From positions 694,001 through 758,000 of the forward strand of contig NZ_JAFCMM010000003.1 of the NCBI RefSeq assembly GCF_018131225.1: a stretch of DNA of 64,000 bases. The letters run 5' to 3'. Source of the DNA: Bradyrhizobium sp. U87765 SZCCT0048 (GTDB lineage: Bacteria > Pseudomonadota > Alphaproteobacteria > Rhizobiales > Xanthobacteraceae). The notes beneath the pieces are model-generated. The model saw nothing but the letters and a program-made list of their open reading frames with translations. It was not told the DNA's origin and searched no databases. Positions within the stretch are counted from its first letter, which is position 1. The number at the start of each line of letters is the position of its first letter. Positions 42,186 through 49,744 of the stretch are shown in pieces. The position numbers and the translations under genes are program-made.

Positions 42186-44288
42186 TTGCCGACCGCCTCC
42201 TCGATCAGCAAAGCGGCGCCGCAGCCGGCGGGCGACAGCGACACCCTGGTCGCGCGCAGCCGCTTCGGCATCGTCAACCTCGTCCGCGCGGTTCCAATCC
42301 GCTGGCGCATCCTGTCGATCGCCGCGCTGAACTCCGCCGTGGTGCTGGTGCTGGCCGGGCTGATCTGGAGCGGCGCCAAGGTGCTGGATTCGGCCTGGGA
42401 CGACGTTCGCCAGGTGCGCAAGTCCGACAAGGTGCTGGCGCTGCTGGAGAGCGAGACCGGCCGGCTGCAGAACCTGATCCACCGCTACATCAATCAGCCG
42501 AGCCCGGACCTGTTCGCCGAGATCCTGCTGCTGCGCGAGGCGGTGCTCGGCACGCTCAAGAGCCGCGCCTCGACCGATCCGATGCTGTCGGGCTCGGTCG
42601 CCGAACTCGAGCGCGTCACCGAATCCTTTCTCGACGGCTTCGGCGAGCTGCGCTCGGTGCAGGCCACCATCGCCAAGACCTACGAGGAGCAGGTGCTGAC
42701 GCCGGCTCGCGACATGGCCGGGCTCTACTCCATCATCGAGGGGGCGACCGGCCGGCGCGAAGCGCTGATCTGGCCATCGCTCGGCAAATCGCGCGAGGCA
42801 TTCACCGCGATGCTGGTCGCGGCCAACTCCTACTACCTGTCGCTGGCCTCCGAATCGGTCGAGGAAGCGCGGCGCAACGTCGAGACCATCGAACGCACCA
42901 TCCCGGTGATGACCGACCTCGCCGAGAACGACCTGCAACGCATCGCCCTGCAGCGGCTCAGGCAGCGCACCGAGGCGCTGCGCGAAGGCCTGTCCAGGCT
43001 CAGCGACCAGTTCGCCGCCCGCACGGCGTTGCTGCGCAACTCGATCGACGCCAGCCAGGCTGAAACCATCGCCGCGATCGACGGCCTTTCGGTAAAGATG
43101 CGGCAACGCGAACAGCTGGCACAGGAGAAATTCGACCAGACGCTGGCCGACATCTCCCGCAAGGTGCTGTCGATTTCGCTGTTGTTCCTCGCCCTGATCA
43201 TCGTTGCCGGCATCGTCATCGCGCTCAGCATCCGCCTGCCGCTCCAGCAGATCATGGCGTCGATGCAGGCGATCACCTCCGGCGACCTCGACCGCAAGGT
43301 ACAGGGCACGCGCGCCACCGACGAAATCGGCGCCATGGCGCGCTCGGTCGAAGTGTTCCGCGAGAACGCCATCGCCAAGCGCACCGCCGAGGAAGAACTT
43401 CGCGCCGCCAAGGAGCGCGCTGAAAACGCGCTCGCCGAACTCAGCGCGACCCAGCAGAACCTGATCGACGCAGAACGCCTCGCCGCGCTCGGCGGGCTCG
43501 TCGCCGGCGTCGCCCACGAGGTCAACAACCCGATCGGCATCAGCCTCACTGTCGCCTCGAGCTTCGCGCGGCGCAGCGAGGCCTTCGCCGGCGATCTCAG
43601 CGCCAATGTGCCGCTGCGGCGCTCGCAGCTCGAGGAATTCGTCCGCCAGTCCCAGGACGCCGCCCAGCAGCTCGTCGGCAACCTGCAGCGTGCCGGCGAA
43701 CTGATCCAGTCGTTCAAGCAGGTCGCAGTCGACCGCTCCCACGCCGAGCAGCGCGAATTCGACCTGCGCGAAGCGACGGACCAGATCATCGCCAGCCTTC
43801 GACCGGTGCTCAAGAAGGCGCCGGTCACCGTGGTGGTGGACATGCCCGAGAGCCTCGTCCTCAACAGTTATCCCGGCTCCTATGGCCAGGTGCTGACCAA
43901 CCTGTTCCTCAACGCCGCCACCCATGCCTTCCCCGATGGACGTCCCGGCACCATCCGCGTCGGTGCCACGCCGCGCGGCGCCGACGATATCGAACTGGTG
44001 TTCTCCGACGATGGCATCGGCATGACCACGGAGGTGCAGCGCCAGGCGTTCGACCCGTTCTTCACCACGCGGCGCAGCGAAGGCGGCACCGGGCTCGGTC
44101 TGCATATCGTCTACAATCTCGTGATCCAGCAGCTCGGCGGCCGCATCCGGCTGGAATCCAAAGCCGGCACCGGCACCACTTTTCGTATCATCCTCCCGAG
44201 AAACGCCATGCGCGGCTCGGACCTCACCCCCAACGCAACCCAACGCGGGACCACGCAATGGCCGACCAGGACGATGTCCTCCATCTGA
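42186..44288 (+). CDS. Membrane sensor histidine kinase with large periplasmic region, HAMP, HisKA and HATPase
   Basis: 700 residues from a TTG with GAGGGGAA upstream. A membrane segment near 42-66, a long helical periplasmic region (about 67-320), a second membrane segment near 322-345, HAMP, coiled coil, then HisKA with His444 in LVAGVAHEVNNPIG and a HATPase domain (about 545-690) with NLFLNAATHAFPDG and GTGLGLHIVYNLV. It is the third TTG start in the locus. Adjacency to the DctP-like gene suggests it reads that protein's ligand state. It overlaps the following gene by 31 bases. Confidence 0.92.
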   Translation: MPTASSISKAAPQPAGDSDTLVARSRFGIVNLVRAVPIRWRILSIAALNSAVVLVLAGLIWSGAKVLDSAWDDVRQVRKSDKVLALLESETGRLQNLIHRYINQPSPDLFAEILLLREAVLGTLKSRASTDPMLSGSVAELERVTESFLDGFGELRSVQATIAKTYEEQVLTPARDMAGLYSIIEGATGRREALIWPSLGKSREAFTAMLVAANSYYLSLASESVEEARRNVETIERTIPVMTDLAENDLQRIALQRLRQRTEALREGLSRLSDQFAARTALLRNSIDASQAETIAAIDGLSVKMRQREQLAQEKFDQTLADISRKVLSISLLFLALIIVAGIVIALSIRLPLQQIMASMQAITSGDLDRKVQGTRATDEIGAMARSVEVFRENAIAKRTAEEELRAAKERAENALAELSATQQNLIDAERLAALGGLVAGVAHEVNNPIGISLTVASSFARRSEAFAGDLSANVPLRRSQLEEFVRQSQDAAQQLVGNLQRAGELIQSFKQVAVDRSHAEQREFDLREATDQIIASLRPVLKKAPVTVVVDMPESLVLNSYPGSYGQVLTNLFLNAATHAFPDGRPGTIRVGATPRGADDIELVFSDDGIGMTTEVQRQAFDPFFTTRRSEGGTGLGLHIVYNLVIQQLGGRIRLESKAGTGTTFRIILPRNAMRGSDLTPNATQRGTTQWPTRTMSSI

Positions 44289-46003
44289 TCGACGATTCCG
44301 GGCACACGCCGGAGATCGACACCCGCCGCAGGTGGAAGGTCGCGGTGATCGACGACGATCACGCCGTGCATGAGGGCACGCGGTTCGCGCTCAGCGACTA
44401 CAACCTCAACGGCCAGGGGCTCGAAATCCTGTCGGCCTATTCGGCGGCCGAGGGGCGCGAACTGATGAAGGCGCACCGCGACATCGCCGCGGTGCTGCTC
44501 GACGTCATCATGGAAACCGACTCCGCCGGCCTTGATCTCGTCGAGTTCATCCGCAACGACCTGCAGAACGAGACGGTGCGCATCATCCTGCGCACCGGGC
44601 AGCCTGGCCAGGCGCCGGAACGCCGCGTCATCGTCGACTATGACATCAATGACTACAAGGCCAAGACCGAGCTTACCGCTGACAAGCTGTTCACCTCGCT
44701 GACCGCCGCGCTGCGCAGCTACCAGCAGCTCGAACGCATGGTGCAGACGCGCCGTGGCCTCGAGATCATCATCGATGCGGCGTCGACGCTCTACGACTTC
44801 CGCTCGATGCAGCGCCTCGCCGAAGGCGTGCTGACCCAGATCGCTTCATTGCTCAACGTCGATTGCGCCGGCATCCTGGTGCTGCGTGACGGCGGCGACA
44901 TCGGACAATCGTTCTCGGTGCTGGCCGGCTCCGGCTGCTACAGGCGCTTTACCGATCACCGCGAGCCCCAGTCCCTCGACGCCGACCTGCGCCAGATGGT
45001 GGAAGCCGCATTCCAGCGGCGCAAGCACGACTTCGCCGACCATCGAACAGTGCTGTATGTCCGCACCGGCAGCGGCCGCGAGGTGGTGGTGCTGCTGGAA
45101 TCGGCGCGTGAGCTCTCCGACACCGACCGCTCGCTGGTCGAGATCTTCGGCAGCCGGCTGTCGATCGCTTTCGACAACGTCATCCTCTATCAGCAACTGC
45201 AGGACGCCAATTCGCAGCTCGAAGACCGCGTCAGTGAACGAACGCGCGCGCTGATGACCGCCAACCGCCGGCTGTCATCGCAATGGCTGCGGCTGCAACG
45301 CGCCAACGCCTTCAAGAACGAAGTGCTCGGCACCGTCGCCCACGACCTCAAGAACCCGCTCGGCGTCATCCTCGGCCGTACCGAAATGCTGAGCGAGCTG
45401 CTTGGCGTCGATTCTGCCAAGGAACACATCGCCACCCAGGTCGACCACATCCGCGATGCCACCAAGCGACTGACCGTGATGGTCGATCACCTGATCGCCG
45501 ATGCCATGGCCGATGCCTTCGACATCACCATCCGCCGCGAGTCCGTCGACATCGCCCAGCTCGTCGCCGAAGTCGCGGAAGCCAACCGGCCCCTGGCCCT
45601 CAACAAGCAACAGCGCCTCGATGTGTCGGCCCCGGCCAACCAGACGGCGATGTGCGATTCCGACCGCATGCGCGAGGCGATCGACAATCTCGTCAGCAAT
45701 GCGATCAAGTATTCGCCGATCGGCGGCCGCATCGTGCTCGCTGTCGAACCGGACGGCGACGCTCTGTGCATCCGTGTCAACGACGAAGGCGCGGGGTTGT
45801 CGCCGGAGGACATCGCTCGGCTGTTCGGCCGCTTCCAGCGCCTGTCCGCCAAGCCCACCGCAGGCGAGAGCTCGACGGGCCTCGGCCTCTCCATCGTCAA
45901 GCGCATCGTCGACATGCACGGCGGCACGGTGGCCGCGCACAGCGGAGGCCCCGGCCAGGGATCGACGTTCTCCATTCATCTGCCTGCTGCAAAGTCGAAC
46001 TGA
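44258..46003 (+). CDS. Receiver-DUF3369-histidine kinase hybrid
   Basis: 581 residues. N-terminal receiver domain (about 25-150) with acidic pocket VIDDDH and phospho-acceptor Asp82 in LLDVIMETDSAG. A DUF3369 / GAF-like middle (about 170-310) has LNVDCAGILVLRDGG. HisKA follows with His362 in GTVAHDLKNPLG, and a HATPase domain with STGLGLSIVKRIVDMHGG. There is no membrane segment, so it is cytoplasmic. This receiver-then-kinase order suits the middle step of a relay from the membrane kinase to the regulator downstream. Its start overlaps the kinase gene by 31 bases. Confidence 0.92.
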   Translation: MADQDDVLHLIDDSGHTPEIDTRRRWKVAVIDDDHAVHEGTRFALSDYNLNGQGLEILSAYSAAEGRELMKAHRDIAAVLLDVIMETDSAGLDLVEFIRNDLQNETVRIILRTGQPGQAPERRVIVDYDINDYKAKTELTADKLFTSLTAALRSYQQLERMVQTRRGLEIIIDAASTLYDFRSMQRLAEGVLTQIASLLNVDCAGILVLRDGGDIGQSFSVLAGSGCYRRFTDHREPQSLDADLRQMVEAAFQRRKHDFADHRTVLYVRTGSGREVVVLLESARELSDTDRSLVEIFGSRLSIAFDNVILYQQLQDANSQLEDRVSERTRALMTANRRLSSQWLRLQRANAFKNEVLGTVAHDLKNPLGVILGRTEMLSELLGVDSAKEHIATQVDHIRDATKRLTVMVDHLIADAMADAFDITIRRESVDIAQLVAEVAEANRPLALNKQQRLDVSAPANQTAMCDSDRMREAIDNLVSNAIKYSPIGGRIVLAVEPDGDALCIRVNDEGAGLSPEDIARLFGRFQRLSAKPTAGESSTGLGLSIVKRIVDMHGGTVAAHSGGPGQGSTFSIHLPAAKSN

Positions 46004-46004
46004 C

Positions 46005-46739
46005 ATGAGCCAGCCTCCCCACATCATCATTGTCGACGACGAAGCGCCGGCGCGCGAAATGGTCGGCGACTACCTGCGCATGCACGGCTTCGGCGTCACG
46101 CTGTGCGATGGCGGCAAGAGCCTGCGCGGCGCCATTGCCTGCGGCATGCCCGACCTCGTGGTGCTCGACCTCAACATGCCGGAGGAGGACGGACTGTCGA
46201 TCATCCGCGACCTCAAGAGCCGCAGCGACGTCCCGGTCATCATGCTGACGGCGACCGCCAGCCCGATCGACCGCGTCGTCGGCCTCGAGCTCGGCGCCGA
46301 CGACTATCTCGCCAAGCCCTGCGAACTGCGCGAGCTGATGGCGCGCATCCGTTCGGTGCTGCGGCGAAGCACCCCCGCGAAGAGCGCCGCGGCGCCGGCG
46401 GAAGCCGCCCGGGACAAGGAAGCGCTCGTCCGCTTCGGCACCAAGTGGCTCGACCTCGACGCCCAGGCCCTGCGCGACGACGACGGCAACGAGCACCCGC
46501 TGACCGCCTCCGAGTTCGGGCTGCTCAAGGTGTTCGCCGCCAACCCGAAGCGGGTGTTGTCCCGCGAGCGGTTGCTGGAACTCGCCAACGCCCGCGACAG
46601 CGAGGCGTTCGACCGCGCCGTGGACCTGCGGATCATGCGGATCCGCCGCAAGATCGAACCCGACCCCGCCCGCCCGAGCGTCATCCGGACCATCCGGGGC
46701 GGCGGCTATGTGTTCTCGCCAGGAGACGACAGGGCCTGA
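46005..46739 (+). CDS. OmpR/PhoB family response regulator
   Basis: 244 residues. Receiver domain (about 1-120) with Asp55 in LVVLDLNMPEEDG and lysine in DDYLAKPCE. Winged helix (about 145-240) with PLTASEFGLLKVFA, RVLSRERLLELANAR and DLRIMRIRRKIEPD. The resemblance is to TorR-like regulators. It begins 2 bases after the hybrid kinase ends, so all four genes from the DctP-like protein onwards form one unit. Targets unknown; the divergent ugpB-like gene is an obvious candidate. Confidence 0.94.
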   Translation: MSQPPHIIIVDDEAPAREMVGDYLRMHGFGVTLCDGGKSLRGAIACGMPDLVVLDLNMPEEDGLSIIRDLKSRSDVPVIMLTATASPIDRVVGLELGADDYLAKPCELRELMARIRSVLRRSTPAKSAAAPAEAARDKEALVRFGTKWLDLDAQALRDDDGNEHPLTASEFGLLKVFAANPKRVLSRERLLELANARDSEAFDRAVDLRIMRIRRKIEPDPARPSVIRTIRGGGYVFSPGDDRA

Positions 46740-46775
46740 TCGACGGCCATTGAAATTATTGGTGTTTTTCCTGAA

Positions 46776-46806
46776 TTGTTTCGTCGCGACAGGCGCGACG
46801 AAACAA
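46776..46806. other. Perfect 13-base-pair hairpin before the ECF sigma gene
   Basis: Arms TTGTTTCGTCGCG and CGCGACGAAACAA with loop ACAGG. There is no T run on either side, so it is not a classical terminator. It lies 37 bases after the regulator gene and 111 before the sigma factor. Confidence 0.75.
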
Positions 46807-46916
46807 AAAGGCGGGGGCACGAAACCATTTTCGCCCTGGCAAGGAAACACCGTGAAACGCCGCCCCCCTATCAATGCTCCCAACGACGCGCACCGAAGCG
46901 CGAGAGGGAGCCGATC

Positions 46917-47528
46917 ATGCAAAACGCAATCGCCATCACCAGCGCAGCCGGCAGGGGAATCCTCGCCGCCCAGGCCACCTCGGATGACATGCTGATCGAA
47001 AGCATCGCCGGCGGCAGCAAGAGCGCGATGCACATTCTCTACGCCCGCCATCACCTGCGGACCTACCGCTTCATCCTGCGCATCGTGCGCGATGCCGCAA
47101 TCGCCGAGGACCTCGTGAGCCAGGTGTTCCTCGATGTCTGGCGCACCGCCGGCCAGTTCGAGCAGCGCTCGCAGGTGTCGACCTGGATCCTGTCGATCGC
47201 CCGCTTCAAGTCCCTCACTGCACTGCGTCAGCGCCGCTTCGAGGACATCGACCAGGACGAGGTGCTGCAGATCGCCGACGACGGCGACAATCCTGAAGCC
47301 GCGTTCGACCGCGCCCGGACCAGTGCCGTGCTGCGCGCCTGCATGAACAAGCTGTCGGCCGCTCACCGCGAGGTGATCGATCTCGTGTACTACCATGAGA
47401 AGTCGGTGGAAGAAGCCGGCGCGATCATCGGCATTCCACAGGCGACGGTGAAGACCCGCATGTTCTACGCGCGCAAGGCGCTCGCCGAGTTGCTGAAGCG
47501 TGAGGGCATCGAGAGCATCGCGGCCTGA
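46917..47528 (+). CDS. ECF-type RNA polymerase sigma factor
   Basis: 203 residues from the ATG at 46917, preceded by GAGGGAG. Sigma region 2 (about 35-100) with YRFILRIVRDAAIAEDLVSQ and VFLDVWRTAGQF; region 4 (about 135-190) with LSAAHREVIDLVYYHEKSVE and IPQATVKTRMFYARKALAEL. No anti-sigma factor gene is adjacent, which is unusual for group IV sigma factors. Promoter specificity cannot be read from the sequence. Confidence 0.92.
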   Translation: MQNAIAITSAAGRGILAAQATSDDMLIESIAGGSKSAMHILYARHHLRTYRFILRIVRDAAIAEDLVSQVFLDVWRTAGQFEQRSQVSTWILSIARFKSLTALRQRRFEDIDQDEVLQIADDGDNPEAAFDRARTSAVLRACMNKLSAAHREVIDLVYYHEKSVEEAGAIIGIPQATVKTRMFYARKALAELLKREGIESIAA

Positions 47529-47896
47529 TCAACATCGCAGGCCACTCGTTCGCAGCCCATTCGTTGACGTCGCGCGCCGCAAAGCAGCGCGCCTCATCCG
47601 GTGACATTCGCCGCGCCGGCCGGCCGTGAGCCGCCGGTCATCCCGCCCGCCGGAATCGCGGCTCAGGTGCGATGCCGCCGCGGCCACACACCTCCTGGCG
47701 GAACCGGACACCTGCTGCCGCGCATGGCGTGTGACGGCCATACGGGCCAGCGTCGTTTTCATGAATCATTTATGAAGGACGTGCGATCACCCCGTCTGCC
47801 GATCGGCTCCGGCGGTCGCAGGCGCTTGCCAGCCTGCGGCGGCTGGGCTTTGATGGTGTCCTGCCCGCTCCGCTCCATTCATTCCGAGAGGCCTGA
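47529..47896. other. Gene-free stretch between ECF sigma factor and L,D-transpeptidase
   Basis: 368 bases. Short open frames here lack ribosome sites and protein-like composition. I see no repeat, operator or terminator with confidence. It presumably contains the promoter of the transpeptidase gene. Confidence 0.5.
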
Positions 47897-48508
47897 ATGA
47901 CCAAGACGACGACCGCACTGACCCGTATTTTCCTCTGCTTGCAGCTCGCGGGCCTCGCGCTGCTGATCCCTTCGTCGCATGGTGTCGCGCAGACCGTGGA
48001 AATGAACATCGACGATCAGCCGGGTTACGTGCCGTCGGACGAGGCCCTGCCGCCGGAATACCAGCGCCAGCTGGTATTCTACCGCACAAGCGAGCCGCCG
48101 GGCACGATCATTATCCAGACCTCCGAGCGCTATCTCTATCTGGTGCAGCCCAACGGCCGCGCGCTGCGCTATGGCATCGGCGTCGGCCGCGAAGGCTTCC
48201 AGTGGCAGGGACTGCTGCGCATTTCGCGCAAGTCGGAATGGCCGGACTGGACGCCGCCCGCCGAAATGATCCAGCGCCAGCCCTACCTGCCGCGCTTCAT
48301 GGCCGGCGGCCCCGGCAATCCGATGGGCGCGCGGGCACTTTATCTCGGCGAGACAGTGTATCGCATTCACGGCACCAACCAGCCACAGACCATCGGCAGT
48401 GCCGTGTCGTCCGGCTGCTTCCGTCTCGTCAACAACGACATCGTCGATCTGTTCGGGCGTGTGCCTGTCGGGACCAAGGTGGTCGTCCGCCAGCGCCCCA
48501 CGCTCTGA
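47897..48508 (+). CDS. L,D-transpeptidase (YkuD domain)
   Basis: 203 residues. Signal peptide (about 1-32, ending GVAQ) followed by a YkuD domain (about 75-200). The active-site motif is complete: IHGTNQPQTIG, then SSGCFRLVNNDI with the catalytic cysteine and arginine. These enzymes form 3-3 peptidoglycan cross-links or attach proteins to peptidoglycan in the periplasm. It is a single gene, 48 bases before the AapJ-like gene. Confidence 0.93.
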   Translation: MTKTTTALTRIFLCLQLAGLALLIPSSHGVAQTVEMNIDDQPGYVPSDEALPPEYQRQLVFYRTSEPPGTIIIQTSERYLYLVQPNGRALRYGIGVGREGFQWQGLLRISRKSEWPDWTPPAEMIQRQPYLPRFMAGGPGNPMGARALYLGETVYRIHGTNQPQTIGSAVSSGCFRLVNNDIVDLFGRVPVGTKVVVRQRPTL

Positions 48509-48556
48509 TCGCCTCCGCCTTCGATTTCATCCCGTTCGATTCGACAAGAGAGTTCC

Positions 48557-49600
48557 ATGGCCCTTTTCCGAATGTCCCTGCCCGCACCGCTGGCGTCCGG
48601 CCTGCTCGCGGCGTCGATCGCGCTCGCATCACCCCCTGGCGCACAGGCGCAGACCCTGAACGCGATCAAGGATCGCGGCCAGCTGGTGTGTGGCGTCAGC
48701 ACCGGCCTGACCGGCTTCTCGCTCGCCGACGACAAGGGCAACTGGAGCGGGTACGATGTCGACTTCTGCCGCGCGCTGGCCGCGGCGATTTTCAATGACA
48801 CCGGCAAGGTAAAGTTCGTGCCGCTCAACGCCAGCGAGCGCTTCAACGAGCTGAAGTCCGGCAAGATCGATGTGCTGTCGCGCAACTCGAGCTGGACGAT
48901 GGGACGCGAAACCGAGTTCAGCCTCAGCTTCACCGGCATCACCTACTATGATGGCCAGGGCTTCATGCTGCACAAGTCGACCCGCAGCGTCGATTCGGCG
49001 CTGGACCTCGGCGGCGCCAAGATCTGCGTCCAGGCCGGCACCACCACCCAGGCCAACCTCGCCGACTACTTCCGCACCAACAACCTCAAATACGAAGAGG
49101 TCAAGTTCACCGTGCTCGCCGACCTCGTGAAGGCCTATGACAGCGGCCAGTGCGATGTCTTCACCAGCGACGTGTCGCAGCTGCACTCCGAGCGCGCCAA
49201 CTTCTCCAAGCCCGGCGATCACGTCATTCTGCCCGACGTGATTTCCAAGGAGCCGCTCGGTCCGGTGGTGCGCCAGGGCGACGACGGCTGGCTCCAGATC
49301 GTCAAGTGGACGCACTTCGCCATGCTCAACGCCGAGGAGCTCGGCGTGACTTCCAAGAACATCGACCAGGCGTTGCAGTCAGCGAAGCCCGACGTCAAGC
49401 GGCTGGTCGGCACCGACGGCAACTATGGCGAGCAGATTGGCCTGACCAATGACTGGGCGGCACGCATTATCCGCCTTGTCGGCAACTACGGCGAAGTCTA
49501 CGACCGCAATCTCGGCGTCGGTTCGAAGCTGGCTATTCCACGCGGCCTCAACCAGCTCTGGAACGCGGGCGGCATCCAGTACGCGCCACCGATCCGCTGA
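48557..49600 (+). CDS. General amino-acid-type periplasmic binding protein (AapJ-like), no permease nearby
   Basis: 347 residues. The signal peptide ends near PPGAQA. The mature part matches AapJ/BztA: LNAIKDRGQLVCGVSTGLTG, NWSGYDVDFCRALAAAIF, KIDVLSRNSSWTMGRETEF and ICVQAGTTTQANLADYF. AapJ delivers a broad range of L-amino acids to AapQMP. Those genes are absent here; the next gene is a convergent hybrid kinase. It may serve a transporter encoded elsewhere. Confidence 0.92.
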   Translation: MALFRMSLPAPLASGLLAASIALASPPGAQAQTLNAIKDRGQLVCGVSTGLTGFSLADDKGNWSGYDVDFCRALAAAIFNDTGKVKFVPLNASERFNELKSGKIDVLSRNSSWTMGRETEFSLSFTGITYYDGQGFMLHKSTRSVDSALDLGGAKICVQAGTTTQANLADYFRTNNLKYEEVKFTVLADLVKAYDSGQCDVFTSDVSQLHSERANFSKPGDHVILPDVISKEPLGPVVRQGDDGWLQIVKWTHFAMLNAEELGVTSKNIDQALQSAKPDVKRLVGTDGNYGEQIGLTNDWAARIIRLVGNYGEVYDRNLGVGSKLAIPRGLNQLWNAGGIQYAPPIR

Positions 49601-49640
49601 GCGCGGCACATCCGCGTCGGCAGGGTGCGGGCTGATCGGC

Positions 49641-49744
49641 TGGAGCGCGTTCGCTTTTGATGGAATCGTGAACGCGCTCGAGCATTTTGTTTTGACGCGT
49701 CTTCTTCACGCGAACCGGTGCCCACTTCGCTCGAAAACGCTCTA
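49641..49744. repeat. Type C intergenic repeat touching the stop codon of the hybrid kinase gene
   Basis: Starts TGGAGCGCGTTCGC and ends CGCTCGAAAACGCTCTA, with inner GAACGCGCTCGAGCATTTTG and TTCTTCACGCGAACCGG. This element type, with its GAGCATTTTGTTTTGACGCG core, is one I associate with Bradyrhizobium-type genomes. It supplies the last bases (TAG) of the downstream minus-strand gene. Confidence 0.75.

Noticed and set aside
41067..44258. Very long minus-strand open frame opposite the DctP-like protein and sensor kinase
   Set aside because: It is antisense to clearly recognisable DctP and histidine-kinase coding sequence, has repetitive Gly/Arg/Asp-rich composition and no domain. Long antisense frames are expected in GC-rich genes.
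46776..46806. Rho-independent terminator after the OmpR-type regulator
   Set aside because: The stem is perfect, but neither strand has a T run after it, so it is reported as a hairpin only.
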